From the NCBI GenBank assembly GCA_958510825.1, contig OY294050.1, positions 42,483,249 through 42,547,248 on the forward strand: DNA of 64,000 nucleotides, read 5' to 3'. Under the pieces are notes generated by a model, which did no database searches, had not been told where the DNA came from, and saw only the letters and a list, made by a program, of their open reading frames with translations. This DNA comes from Brachypterus glaber. Its lineage: Eukaryota > Arthropoda > Insecta > Coleoptera > Kateretidae. Numbering within the stretch: position 1 is the first letter of the stretch; every line of letters begins with the position of its first letter. The translations under genes and the position numbers were made by a program. This document shows, in pieces, positions 19,141 through 31,056 of the stretch.

Positions 19141-20790
19141 TTTTTTTTTTTTTTTATTTAATTATTAACCTTAAGAGAATACAGGATTCCATATCAGGTA
19201 AATATCACAGAAAATATAAATAAAAATATAATAAATGTACATATGAGTTAATCATGTTCTTAAATTTATGTAATAGTCTTTAACAGATGAAGAAAAAGCT
19301 TTTAGAGTTTGTTGTGTCTTTATATGTTCTGGAAGTTCATTAAACCAGTTCAAAGCAGTTTGGGTAACTCTTGTTTTGCCAGTACTTGTAGTTGTAGTTT
19401 TTATATAATATTGTAAGTTATTTCTTGTAAAATATTCGTGAATATCACAATTTCTTGTTAATTCTACGTCCGTACTGATCAATTTATTTTTAATTTTGTA
19501 TATTATTTTGACACTGTCCATTTTAATTAATTCACTTACATTTAAGATTTTTAGTTCATTGTAAAGGTCATTTGTACACGTTCTAGGTGATTTGTTAAAT
19601 AACAATTTTAAAATTTTATTTTGAGTTATTTGGAGGGCTTTTATGTCCTTTTTTCTTGCCTGACCCCAAAAAGCAGGAAGATACATTAAATGAGAGTTAA
19701 TATATGCATTATATACAAGATATTTTGTTTTATTGTTTAATAACTTTGAGTTCCTACGAAGATAATAACCTATTGTTGATAGTTTTTAGATTGTTCACAT
19801 GTTCACTAAAATTTAGGGAGATGTCTAGGGTTAAGCCTAGATACTTGGCAGTTTGTACTTGTTCAAGTTCTGTATTATTTAAAACTAAGGCATAATTATC
19901 ACATTTTGATTTTTTAAAGACTAGATAGTTACATTTGTTTTCATTAAGTCTTATATTATTGTTTTTAGTCCACTCACTAATATTAAATAAGTCACTTTGT
20001 GCTTTTTCGAAAACTTCTTGCTCACTTCCCGAATAAAAAAGACCCGTGTCGTCAGCAAAGAGTACCATATTTCCTTCTATATCACATTTAGTCAGATCAT
20101 TTATATATACCAGAAAGAGTAATGGTCCAAGTATCGAACCTTGCGGAACTCCATATCGAATTTTTTTCGGGTCACTTTTCTTTTCACCAACAACTGTATA
20201 CTGCACGCGGTTAGTGAAATAACTGGTAAATATTTTAAGCGCTCTATCGCCAACTCCAAGGGTCTTGAGTTTTTTCAGCAGAATCTCCGGATCCACAACA
20301 TCAAAGGCTTTACATAAGTCGAGAAGCACAGCCATTACTACCTTCTTCCTGTCTAGGTTTTTATATATAAATTCAGTTAGCTTAAGGATAGCAGTTTGAG
20401 TACTTCTTTTCTTCTGAAATCCATTTTGTTGGGCACTTAGAAATTTAATTTTTTCTAAGAAATGTAGGAGTCTCTTATGTAATACCATTTCAAACATTTT
20501 CGAGAAGACTGGAAGGACGGATATAGGCCTATAGTTTCCTAATTCAGTTTTACTTCCTTTTTTATGGACTGGTATAACACGGGCAATTTTTAGTATGTCA
20601 GGGAATGTTCCTTGTTTGATATGTGTATTTATAATTTTTGAGATTACTGGTGCTAGAATGTTCACTAACTTTTTAACAACAATAGTTTTTATTCCTTCAC
20701 TTTTATATTTTTTACCCATAAAATTCATAACTTTTTCAAATTTCAAGATCCAGCCTTTTGGCTTTACAACATTATGAATAAGAAGTTTTT
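19141..20790 (-). pseudogene. 5'-truncated LINE with RT (FADD), frameshifted, poly-A tail
   Basis: The RT is nearly complete: VIPVHKKGSKTELGNYRPIS, LLDLCKAFDVVD, YGVPQGSILGPLLFLVYIND and LFADDTGLFYSG (catalytic FADD). Near 19750 the frame shifts, and the C-terminal region (MYLPAFWGQARKKDIKALQ... to 19252) continues in another frame. A T run at 19141-19155 is its poly-A tail. No endonuclease or ORF1 remains. It looks like a CR1/Jockey-group member. TACAAC occurs at both borders and may be a short target duplication. Confidence 0.85.
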
Positions 20791-20886
20791 GTTAAATTCC
20801 CAAAAAGAACCATTCTTTTTTCCTGGGGAATGGGTTCTTTAATATGAATCAGATTGAGTGGCATCACCATGTTCAACACAACGTGG

Positions 20887-22790
20887 CACAACATTTAGTG
20901 CCGCAGGCAATTTGTTTTTAAATCCTATTGTATTTTTCAGAATTTTATATGCAATTATCTTATAAAATCTGTTAGAGTACTGGTAATTAAGTTGAGCGCC
21001 CCAGGCGATTTTTTTTTTAATGCACAGTCTTACACATTGGTGCCAACAACCCAAGAAGACTCTATACGATAGGCGGTGAGCAACTAAGAAAAGTAGAATC
21101 ACAAAAAGATCTTGGCGTTATCATTTCATCAGACCTAAAATGGGAAACCCACATTATCAAAATGGTGAAAAGAGCCAACTCCTTGATATACCTCATTAAA
21201 ACGGCATTTAGAAACCATTCAGTAGCAAACATATTAAAACTCTATAAATCATATGTGCGACCGATTTTAGAGTATGCCGAATGTGTTTGGAATCCGTACT
21301 ACATAAAAGACATAGATCTGCTAGAAGGTGTCCAGAGAAGAGTATCCAAAATTCCACCTGAACTCAAAGAACTGTCTTACACTGAGCGCCTTTCTTTTAT
21401 GAACCTCACAACTTTAAAAGAGAGACGGACACGAGGTGACCTTATTCAGACATATAAAATTTTAAGTAAATATTACTCGGTGAACCTGGATATGTTTCGG
21501 ATGAACAATACCAATTTAAGAGGTCATGAAAGAAAGGTCGTAAAGGAAAGGTGTGCAAAACTACCAAGGAAGAACTTCCTTTGTAATACAGTGGCATACA
21601 GGTGGAATGCACTAAACGAGGAAACTGTGCTAGCAGAAAGTGTCAACCAATTCAAAAACAGGCTAGATAAAGAATTCCAGAGATCTCTAAGTCAATGGAC
21701 ACACTACCCTACCTAAAATCTGTGATACAAAGTGATAAGTTCATGTGATATAATTTTATTTTATATTTATATACTTTTTTAAATTTTTTATATGTATTTA
21801 CTTTTTTTTATACAGAAATAATGTTATGTATTAATGTTATGTAAAAATGATACAGTTTCATCGGCTAGTCCGCTTACTGTTATAATAATAATAATAATAA
21901 TAATTAATGTATTTCCCTAACACTAATAATTTAAAAAGAAAATTATTTATAAAACTTCAGATACCTCTAAAAAATGATTTTCACCGTATCTTTAGCGCCG
22001 CAGGCGAAATTTTTTAAAAATATTCACATCTAAGATGATCTTTAAGATACAGGTATTATTGTATCACTTTATTGTTAACCAGTTTAGCGCCGCAGGCAAA
22101 AAGTTTTAGAATTTTTGATGCCACGCGTTTTCTAAACAAATTGTTTTATAAAATTTATTAAATTTGAATTAGGTTTTATGGCAGGCACTCGGACTCGGCT
22201 CGGTAATAATGTTATTGTTCCGCAGGTGAAAACTTTTTTTTGGCCTTTTCTCAGTGAGATAATTAGCCAGATCCCTCTTAGTTACTCAATTCACCAAGAG
22301 TGGTTCTTGTCTGGCTTGGCACCATGCCCACTCCTGTTTTGATTATAGAAAATTTACAGTCTTCTGTAAGACCTTTTCTTTTTCTTTTCCTTCTCCCCTT
22401 TTCGTGTTTGCTGTTGGTTGTGTTAGCTGTTGACAAGGCTGTTTTTTCTAACTTGGAATTATATTTGCGCATGCGCTAGTATATAAAAAAAATTCTGTTT
22501 GTATAAAAACTTCGTCACATGTTCGTAATTTTACTGCACATCATCCATACAATCACTCTAAAATATATAAAATCGAATCCAGGGCATATCTAAGATAGCA
22601 AATAAATAAATAACTATACTAAAACACTTGATTCTAAAAATTAAACGCGATTAACGGATTACATAATTCTTTCCAAAAGCACTTGTTCCTCGTTTCACGG
22701 GTGAAAAGTAACTAAAACACTTTTTTAAATACAAGTATCTTATAGATTTGCGTTCCGTAATAATTTTCAGCGCCGCAGGCGACTATTTTT
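20887..22790. repeat. Recurrent GCGCCGCAGGCG motif
   Basis: Variants of (A)GCGCCGCAGGCGAAATTTTT appear near 20891, 20994, 21990, 22083, 22213 and 22766. If the LINE insertion at 21021-21905 is removed, the first four are spaced roughly 90-120 bases apart. Each is followed by a T-rich run. They may be remnants of a degenerate tandem repeat or of an element's internal repeats. No ORF spans them. Confidence 0.6.
21021..21905 (+). pseudogene. 5'-truncated CR1-like LINE, C-terminal part
   Basis: An open frame from 21021 to the stop at 21716 encodes the region after the RT palm: DLGVIISSDLKWETHI, YVRPILEYAECVWNPY, LEGVQRRVSK, RRTRGDLIQTYKIL and NFLCNTVAYRWNAL. This is typical of the C-terminal end of CR1-type ORF2 proteins. 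A 3' UTR of about 170 bases ends in a TAA-repeat tail. RT catalytic motifs are missing, so it is dead on arrival. Confidence 0.85.
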
Positions 22791-23165
22791 AGAAATTTAA
22801 GGACCAAACACTATAGAATTAATTATTATTAATTAATTAATTAATTATTAAAGACACTTTTAGAATAGCTAGAAACTTACAGTTTGGTATGTTTATGGAG
22901 TGTCCCCCCGCGACTCCATGAAAAATCCTCAATTTGATCTTAATTGTAAAATTAAAAAAAAAAACTTAAAATTGAAGAAAAAATCCAAAAATAAAAAAAA
23001 AATATTAAATTTTTAAACAAAATAAAAATTAAAATTAGAGAAAAAAATCTAAAAATTGAAAAAAATCTATAAACCCCTTAATTGAGGGGAAATTAATTAT
23101 TAAACAAGTAAAGGGAGTTCTGGTTTTAGTTTTAGTTTTTAAATAATCCGTAAAAAAATAACTTG
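22230..23165. other. Gene-free AT-rich intronic sequence
   Basis: Within OstGamma intron 2. Apart from a GCGCCGCAGG motif near 22766 and an AATT microsatellite at about 22825-22852, I see no ORF, RNA gene or clear element. Confidence 0.6.
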
Positions 23166-23166
23166 A

Positions 23167-23310
23167 TGCGTTTGTAATGTCAGCAGTTTGGCGAGATAAA
23201 AGTACAACTATAATTCTGCCTTTCTAAGCTGAAAGTGTATGTTAAACCTATGTAGATAGGACCTTTCAGCTTAGCACGGCAGAATTCAGCTTAAAGAACG
23301 TTACAAATCC
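23167..23310. repeat. Small hairpin / MITE-like inverted repeat
   Basis: ATTCTGCCTTTCTAAGCTGAAAG at 23213-23235 is mirrored, with one change region, at 23263-23285. Weaker matching extends outwards (GCGTTTGTAATGT / ACGTTACAAATCC). It could form a hairpin of about 75 bases. Non-coding. Confidence 0.55.
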
Positions 23311-23565
23311 GTTAAAAAATAACGAAAAAATGAACCAACCATTGTCTCTAAAAAGTAAAAAAATAACAAAAAAAAAATAAACCAATTTCTAAAATCTAAA
23401 AAATAAATAATCGTAAAAAATAAAAGTTGGTGCGAATTTCACAGAAAAAAATTTAGGAACAATCATTTTTAGTATTACTTTTATTTTTTACTTTAAGGAG
23501 ACAGAAGTCAGTTAATTTTTTAAATTTGATTACATTAGTTAGATGATTTTTTCCCGTAGTTTAAT

Positions 23566-24600
23566 ATTGTAGGTTAGGTTTTTGGGGTATCGGAGGGTAT
23601 TCAATTAAAAAAACTTCTTTTGCTTTTCCATTTTTAAAATTTTCAAAATTTCGGAAAGCCTTGTATTCGTGCAAAAATTTTCAAAATTTTTTTTTGTGTA
23701 TTTTTCGTTTTATGACGTTTTATCGGTCGGTCTGTCCGGGAAATCTTGTGGGCACGATAACTTAAGAACGTTTTAAGCTAGAGACTTGAAGTTTGGCATA
23801 CAGATATTTTACCAAAAGTTCTCGCTCGGGATTGTTTTTGGTGAACATTGGTGTGCAGCAAGGGGGCAAATGGGGAAAAATATATTTTTTTTACAAAAAT
23901 TTGAAAATTGATGTACGGGGGTTTTCAAGGTTGCTGAAGTTGAATCTGATAATATTTTTTTTAACTCCACCCCCACGGGGGTAAATATTTTTAAATATTT
24001 TCAATATTTTCGTGAAGATTGGTATATAGGGGTTTTTGTGGTTGACGAATATAAATTTGATAATATTTTTTTCGTAATTTCACCCCTGAGGGGTGGGGGG
24101 TAGTTTTCGTGAAAACTGGTGTATTGGGGTTTTTGAGGTTGCTGAAAGTGAATCTGATAATAAAAATATTCTAAATCCACCCCCTGAGGGATTAGGGGTA
24201 GTTTTCGTGAAAATTAGTATATTGGGGTTTTTGGGGTTGTTGAAAGGGAATCTGATTATAACAAAATTCTAACTTCACCCCCAAAGGGGCAGAGGGTAGT
24301 TTTCGTGAAAATTGGTATACTAAGGTTTTTATGGTTGCTGAAAGTGAATCTGATAATAAAAAATCCATTTTACGGGCGGAGGTGAAAAATGGGAAAGCTC
24401 TTTTACTGGGCAGTGTATTTTCTAAATTGTGACGTTTCGATAGGACCTTTTATTATTATTATTATTATTATTAATTTAATTCAGTATTTATTAATTAAAG
24501 GTTCGAAAACGATAGAAAGGCCCTATCAAAACGTCAAAATTTAGAGAAAATTAGTTTTTTAATTGAATACCCCCGATAACCCAAAAACCTAACCTACAAT
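23566..24600. mobile_element. TIR element with internal ~97-bp tandem repeats
   Basis: Inverted ends of about 40 bases begin ATTGTAGGTTAGGTTTTTGG at 23566 and are mirrored at 24561-24600. Inside, 23900-24390 is a tandem array of about five units of roughly 97 bases. Each unit reads TTTTCGTGAAAATTGG.., GGGGTTTTTG.GGTTGCTGAA, GAATCTGATAATA and a C-rich CACCCC..AGGGGT stretch. Related units recur at 61700-61960. The right end lies only 29 bases before OstGamma exon 3, so that exon's branch point probably is element-derived or very close. Confidence 0.75.
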
Positions 24601-24629
24601 TTTATTACATTTTTTAAAATACATTTCAG

Positions 24630-24770
24630 TTACGATTAAATACGGCACCCGTGTTTATGCACTTCCCGGCCAAAGGTAAGCCAAAAGCAGCTGACACTAT
24701 GGATATACAGAGAATAGGTTTTTCTGCAGAAACTATTGCCAAATGGATCGCCGAACGGACTGATATTCAG
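24630..24770 (+). CDS. OstGamma: OstGamma exon 3
   Basis: Forty-seven codons, phase 0 at both ends: [19 protein letters not shown]..., then [23 protein letters not shown]. This is the C-terminal part of the lumenal thioredoxin-like domain, including the cis-proline-like region (TAPV). The acceptor is ACATTTCAG|TTA and the donor CAG|GTAACA. Conservation with exons 2 and 4 by phase and family order is complete. Confidence 0.93.
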
Positions 24771-25116
24771 GTAACATATTTCCGCCTTTAGGGCATATAA
24801 AAAAAAATAATGTTTTTTCTTTGTTAAAAAGGAAACATTTTTTCCAAAAAAATCCCATCCAAGAACTTCGTATAAGCATCAAATTTAAGGGTGGCCCAAA
24901 AAAAAACCGGACACTTTTTAAACCGTTATAACTTTTTTGCCTTTTTACCGATTTATACCAAATTTGAAATGAATATACTCAAAACATGTAAGATTTGGAA
25001 GATAATTTTATTTATTTAAAGTATTATTATATTGTTCAGTAATAAAGCTTTTTCCGAAGGGTTTTTTTTTAAGCGTTGGGGATTAGAGCAAAATGTGAGA
25101 CTTTCTGACCTAACTA
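24771..25116. other. Intronic sequence, no feature seen
   Basis: AT-rich start of OstGamma intron 3. I see no ORF, RNA gene or terminal repeats. Confidence 0.55.
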
Positions 25117-25934
25117 CCCTAGTAGAAATTTAACGTTAGAACAACGTTTTTCTAATGTTAGAAAACTGTATAAAAGTGCGTTATAAAATATGTATAAATG
25201 TTCCGCTTTTTAACGTTAGAATCAAACGTTAGTTACAAACGTTAATCTAACGTTAGATTTTTAAGTTAGAAATACGTTATAAGTACGTTTTAACTTTCCG
25301 AGGGGGCGTGGTCAAATAGGAAATTTCTACCTGCATCATAAAATGGCAGCTGGAGACAAATTTATTCATATACATAAATCTTAATGTATTTTAGCAATCA
25401 TAATATTTTTAAACATAATTTCGTTACATTTATTTATAAAAATAAAATCTTTTTAGGTGGCCCTAAATATTTTTCGATAAATACGTTTACCTCTCAGAAA
25501 AACTTTATATTTATTTAGTTAATATTTATTTATAAATTCAGAATCTTAAAATATTTTTTCAATTCTAGTACAGCGTTGCCAGACTTACTATAATTTTGAC
25601 TTTTGGGGGATTTTTTTTTTAACTTTTTATAGAAATTATAAATAATTATCAAACCTAGGCACATAGCTGTCTGAAATGAGTACTTTCTAATATAGCTTAC
25701 GTATTAATAATGGAAATCTAACAAATATTTAAAGTTAGAATAAGGTTAGAAAAAGGTTAGAATTTAGTTGGGAAACTAGCGTTAGATTTATGTATTTTAT
25801 AACGTTTTTGTCAAACGTTTTTAAGGTTAGATTTATGTATTTTATAACGTTTTTGTATAACGTTTGAGACTGAACAAAAAATGTCACTAATCTAATGTTA
25901 TGTTAAGTTAGATTTGTGTACTTTTCTACCAGGG
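25117..25934 (+). mobile_element. CCCTGGTAGAAA-family MITE, copy 1 (TA duplication)
   Basis: The ends are CCCTAGTAGAAATTTAACG... and ...TTTTCTACCAGGG, 818 bases, with TA on both flanks. The interior has many AACGTTAGA-type words in both orientations near the ends. No transposase. Copies 2 to 5 are at 26940, 44781, 53106 and 55029. Confidence 0.82.
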
Positions 25935-26443
25935 TATGTTCAGTGATCTTTCTTTAATAGATGCGTATGTTTAAATTTTAATTTAAAATTGTAGTTTGTT
26001 GTTTATTCATATTTTTTCGAATGGTTACATATTGCAGTAAATTGATTTTTAAACGTAAAAAAAAACGATTCAGTAGGCGTGTTATTTATCTGATATCTCT
26101 CAAAAAATAATCTCTTAATTTAAAAAGTATTTAAAACGAGCAAAAAACTGAAAAAATGTCGAATTACCTTAAAAATCAAGGGGAAAATGTAAAAGCTGAA
26201 TTCTTGATGTATATTTTAAGAAAAATGGGTATTAAATAACACAAAAATTATAAATGGCGTATGGAAATTCGAAAATTTTACTACATTAAAATAAGAAATA
26301 TTAAATTGCTAAAATAAAACAAGATTTAAGTATTTGCTAAACGAAGAAAGAAATTAAAGAAGAAATATATTATTATTTTTCGAATTTATTTTGAAAAAAA
26401 TAAGAATAGTTTTGTGTGCCGTATTCTAATATGGTTTTTTTAG
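25935..26443. other. Intronic sequence, no feature seen
   Basis: AT-rich end of OstGamma intron 3 leading to the exon 4 acceptor (TTTTTTTAG|ATT). Nothing else is recognisable. Confidence 0.55.
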
Positions 26444-26735
26444 ATTCGCGTTTTCCGTCCACCAAACTATATGGGAACAATAGGCGTAATCATCCTGTTT
26501 GCCTTTGTCGCTTCGATTATTTACCTCAGACGCAACAACCTGGAGTTTTTGTACAACAAAACGATGTGGGCGATGGGCGCCATGTTTTTCACTCTGGCGA
26601 TGACTTCCGGTCAAATGTGGAACCACATCCGAGGTCCGCCATTTTTGCACAAAAACCAGCAGGGACAAATCGCCTATATCCATGGATCTTCACAAGGGCA
26701 GTTTGTCGTTGAAACATATATCGTTATGATATTAA
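26444..26735 (+). CDS. OstGamma: OstGamma exon 4, transmembrane segments 1-3
   Basis: Ninety-seven codons plus one base. [21 protein letters not shown] starts with the linker and TM1 (about residues 181-200). TM2 follows ([21 protein letters not shown], about 211-231), then the conserved loop RGPPF...[14 protein letters not shown] and the start of TM3. The frame continues past the donor A|GTATCC as a spurious extension. The true phase-1 join to exon 5 makes an Asn codon, giving VMILNGAVVLGM. Confidence 0.93.
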
Positions 26736-26939
26736 GTATCCTTTTTTTTAAACAAAAAAAAAAACAGTCTGAAACACGAGGGGTTAATTTATTGAACAGT
26801 TATTCTACACTTTGTCCGGTTAGAATTACAAGGTTGTAGGTATGTGCACAAAATCGCGTTTTGACTAAATCGAAAAAGAAAAATTCGGGGCGACGGTAAT
26901 TTTCCAATTTTTAGATTTTCCAATAATTATTTTTGCCAA

Positions 26940-27763
26940 CTCTAGTAGAAATTCAACGTTAGAATAACGTTTTTCTAATGTTAGAAAACTGTATAAAAGT
27001 ACGTTATAAAATATGTGCAAATCTCCCGCTTTTTAACGCTAGAATCAAACGTTAGTTACAAACGTTAATCTAAGATTTTTAAGTTAGAAATAAGTTGTAA
27101 GTACATTTAATTTCTAACTTTCGGAGGGGGCGTGGCCAACTAGGAAATTTCTACCTGCCTCATAAAATGGCAGCTGGAGACAAATTTATTCATATAAATA
27201 AACCTTTTAACAATCATAATATTTTTAAACATAATTTCGTTGCATTTACTTATAAAATAGCCATCTTTTTAGGTAACCCTAGATATTTTTCGTGTAATAT
27301 CCTGTTATACTTCGATAAATACGTTTACCTTTCAGAAAAACTTTATATTTAGTTAGTTAATATTTATTTATACATTCAGAATCTTAAAATATTTTATTAC
27401 AGCGTTGCCAGAATTACTATAATTTTGACGTTTGGGGGATGTTTTTTTAAACTTATTATAGAAATAATAAATAATTATCAAACCTAGGCATATAGCTGTC
27501 TGAAATGAGTATTTTCTACTATAGCTTACGTATTAATAATGGAAATTTAAAAAATATTTAAAGTTAGAATAAGGTTAGAAAAAGGTTAGAACTTAGTTAG
27601 GAAACTGACGTTAGATTTATGTATTTTATAACGTTTTTGTCCAACGTTAGTTTTTAAGGTTAGATTTATATAATTTATAACGTATTTGTATAACGTTTGA
27701 GACTAAACATAAAAATGTCACTAATCTAATGTTAAGTTAGATTTATGTATTTTTCTACCAGGG
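26940..27763 (+). mobile_element. CCCTGGTAGAAA-family MITE, copy 2 (AA duplication)
   Basis: The ends are CTCTAGTAGAAATTCAACG and TTTTTCTACCAGGG, with AA on both flanks. The right arm of FB4 near 33665 carries the same site without the insertion (TTGCCAAAGCTTTA in reverse), so the 2-bp duplication is directly shown. It is about as long as copy 1 and in the same orientation. Non-coding. Confidence 0.82.
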
Positions 27764-28845
27764 AAAGCTTTATTTTTCTAATCGTATATTTTCCAGTTAT
27801 AATTATAGCCAAATGTTCTTGTGTACCAATAAAAATATTTTCTAATAATAATTTTTATCCAAAAAATATTTATAGCAAAGAAAAAAAATTCCCATTTAAT
27901 ATTTTGTCTAATAATATTTTATTCCAATTATTATTTTAACCAAAATTTTAAATTTCCCAATCTTTTATTTACCCAATTAAAAATTAATATAATACATTAT
28001 TAGATCCAATTAAATATTTTTTACAATGTTTATTTTAACTAATAAAAATTGTATTCCAATGAATATATTTTCCAAAGCTATCATTTTCCAAATCAATTTT
28101 CCAAAAACACCAGATGTCGCTAGCAATCCATTATTTACAACCTCAGACAAATGAAGGAGATAGACCAGGAACGCGGGAAAATAGTTATTTATGGTACTAG
28201 TGGGTAAAGTAAGATATCGATACCCCCAAGCAACAAAGCCGTAACTCATATATTGTCATTTTTCACGACAGCTAAATTTCTAAAATATTTGTTTTTGTTA
28301 TTTAAGGGTGGGTAAATGATTGAAGTGGAAAAGGAAGTCATGCCATTTGAAAGCTTATAAAATTCTCTATTTAACTGTTTAAGTATTTGTTGTTTATTTA
28401 CTGTTTGTTTCTGATAATATTCAAGTTTAGAATTTCTTACTTTAATGATTTTAGGTAAACCTTTGCTTAAAGTGGCCTGTGAACAAACCTGAGTAGTACC
28501 ACCATGTGTGTCCTTTTTTAAGGCGTTTACCTATGAGTATAACTCAAAATGGGTCTAACTTGAGTTACATCCTTGTTGCTTGGGAGTGTCGATATTGCCC
28601 AGTGTTCCCAACCTTTTTCCCCTCCAATTTTAATGAAAATTACCGTTTTTCCCGTTTTTGATGACTGAAATTCCCTGCGTTTTCCCCGTTTTCGAGATTT
28701 GGGTTAATATTTTAAATAAAACAAAAAAATATTAAAATTATTATATTACAAACATAAATAAGGAAAGCAATATGTCAGTCAAAAAAAAGTTATTTTAATA
28801 AAATAGTCTTACATGTAGTCTCACTGCAGTAAATGTAGATAAACT

Positions 28846-29773
28846 TTATTTAAAACTATAAATATTTTTAGATTTATACATTTTTAAATGTTTTTCAGTT
28901 ATTCCGTAATTTATGCACGATATTTTTTTAGAATACAATGCACTCCTTATTGTGCAAATTGCGTTTAAAGAATACTGTGCGAAACGGTTTCTTTTTTTAG
29001 ATTTAACATCAGTCACTATCGAAAAAATCCGCTCAGCCTCCGCATTGGAATGGGGTAAAATTATGCATGCCAGAGCAAGCTTACTCAAATTAGGAAATTC
29101 GTATTCACCGGATTCATTTTTTAAATTTTTTATATAAAGCCACATTTTATCTAATTTCATTTCACTTAAAGTTTTTCTTTCATCTTCCGAGAACGAAAAT
29201 GGAAGACTTCTCCATTCTATATCCAGATTGTTTAAATTTAAATCTAAATGTTTGAATTCTAGAAAAATTTTAGATAGCTCTGGAATTTCTTGCCGACCTT
29301 TTATTGTCAGAGCAATTGAAGGGTCTAGGAAGGACATATGCTTTAAATATTTGTTGGCGAAGAGACGACTCTGTATCTCTTCGCAAGCAGTCATATAAAA
29401 AGACATGCAGTTTTTTCTAAAGTCTTCTTTATTATTTGTTGACATGGATGATTTATTTAAAAACTCTTCTGCCTCTACACCAATATATATTTTATTCAGA
29501 TTTAATAAATTCTCTGGATGACGTACGTTTATCTTTGAGATATCATCTATACATTCTTTTTTTAAAAAGTTATTACCGATAAGTTTTAATAAATTTAAAG
29601 ATTTTTCGTGTATTTTATGAATAAGCACTTCATTGCTTTGGAACAAGGCATTAAATTTATTAAAAATATGTAGAGCATATTTCAAAAATAAAAATGTAGT
29701 TTTAATAAAGGGACTCTCTAAAAGTTCAAGAATATTTTCTGGTGTCTTTTGTTTATCTTCATAAACAGCCAAC
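28846..29773 (-). CDS. hAT transposase exon 4 (C-terminal, dimerisation region)
   Basis: This exon carries LAVYEDKQKTPENILELL through the helical insertion domain to the hAT C-terminal signature LPHSNAEAERIFSIVTDVKS, which contains the catalytic Glu, and ends at 28846. The acceptor is TTTTTGCAG|G at 29773 and the phase-2 join makes an Arg codon. The full protein, from exons 31473-31621, 30278-31056, 29832-29988 and this one, is 670 residues with no internal stop. It resembles the KIAA1586/ZMYM-like branch of hAT transposases. Confidence 0.87.
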
Positions 29774-29831
29774 CTGCAAAAAGTTAATTTTAAATTAACC
29801 TAAATTTAATAATTTCTAATTTTATATTAAC

Positions 29832-29988
29832 CTAAAATATTGTATCAAAACATCCCAATTCTCCACCAATCTGCATACACACTGGTGCATGGAAAGCCAC
29901 CTTGTTGTTGATAATTTAAGTATTTTATGTTTGTCTAATTCAAAATATTCTTGCATTTCCACCAGCGTAGCCTGCCTTTTTGAACTTC
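29832..29988 (-). CDS. hAT transposase exon 3
   Basis: The exon is 157 bases: SSKRQATLVEMQEYF..., LKLSTTRWLSMHQCVCRLVENWDVL. The TRWLS...C/R..RL.E.W..L pattern is standard in hAT transposases between the second catalytic Asp and the helical insertion. The acceptor is TTATAG|GA and the donor TTTTAG|GTTAAT. It is separated from exon 4 by a 58-base intron. Confidence 0.85.
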
Positions 29989-30089
29989 CTATAACATAAA
30001 GTAGTTTTAAACTATAGGTGCGCTCGACTATAGGTGCTTATCCAGAAAGGTATTTTCTCAAGTAAAAGATAAATTTGTTGGACCTATTA

Positions 30090-30226
30090 AGGGCCACTTG
30101 CACCAACAGTGGTTTAACTTTAAACTTAGATTAAATTTACAGTCGTCCACTCAGAACGCAGCATTTTTAACTTAAACTCAGTTTAGTTGAGATAATCTCA
30201 GTTTAAGAGTTGGTGTAAGTGACCCT
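30090..30226. mobile_element. Harbinger-like MITE, copy B
   Basis: AGGGCCACTTGCACCAAC at the left is inverted as GTTGGTGTAAGTGACCCT at the right. The element is 137 bases, with internal TTTAAAC/AACTTAAACT inverted words. It is related to the element at 3771-3877 and lies in intron 2 of the hAT transposase gene. Confidence 0.7.
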
Positions 30227-30277
30227 CTGAATATTTAAACCAATTCACTTCCCAAACTATTTATTAAAGCTTAATAC

Positions 30278-31056
30278 CTGAAGTATATGAATATATTGCT
30301 CGGATTAAATTTTCAGCAGAACGAGGCAAACTCTCACATGCTTTACTGGCTACAAGCGCTGCCGAGTGGCATATACATTTCATTAGTACTATGTGTGGGA
30401 CATCCTCTCTAATGTGCGTAAAAAAACTGTTTTCAGATCCTGTCATTACGTTGCATCCATCACAGGCTAGTCCAGTTATATTTTGTAATGGAATATTATA
30501 TTTATTGATACATTCTTTGAATTGCTTGTAAATATTTTTAGCTGTGCCATCTTTTGAATCCATTTTCAATAGCTCTAATAATCTCGTTTGGATACCAATA
30601 TTGGGGTCAATATATTTTAATAAAATGCACATTGACTGGTCATCAGATATATCGGTCGATTCATCAACTAATATTGAAAATGGATTTTTTTGGACAACAT
30701 CTACCACTTCATCGACCTCAATTGGAGATACAATATTTCTTAAAATTTCTGTACATTTTGTCCGTTTTAAAGACATTTCAGAAACTATTTTCGAATCTGT
30801 TATAATTTCCTTTAGTAGGTCTATAAGGTGATCTGATACAGACAAAGCTACGTTATGTTCTGCGAAAAATACTGCTAATTTAATTTCTGCAGCGTTTTTT
30901 TTATTTTGAAAATCCAGTTCTACTCTATCTTCTAGAAAATTGCTTACAGATGGTATGCTTTTAATATTTTTGATATTAATTTTGTGCTTATTTCCAATTG
31001 CATGCTTTTCCAGTTCGCTTTTTCCGCAGCTTATTAGTTTATTGCAAGCAGTACAT
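30278..31056 (-). CDS. hAT transposase exon 2 (zinc finger and catalytic D residues)
   Basis: From the acceptor GTTTTAG|A at 31056 the exon encodes CTACNKLISCGKSELEKHAIGNKHK, a C2H2/BED-like finger. Then come the RNase-H-like core with ILVDESTDISD (first catalytic Asp) and GLACDGCNVMTG (second Asp). The hAT CxxH motif follows in CICHSAALVASKAC. It ends IYSYTSG at donor TTCAG|GTATTA. The ATG at 31133 opens into intron and is not used. Confidence 0.87.
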
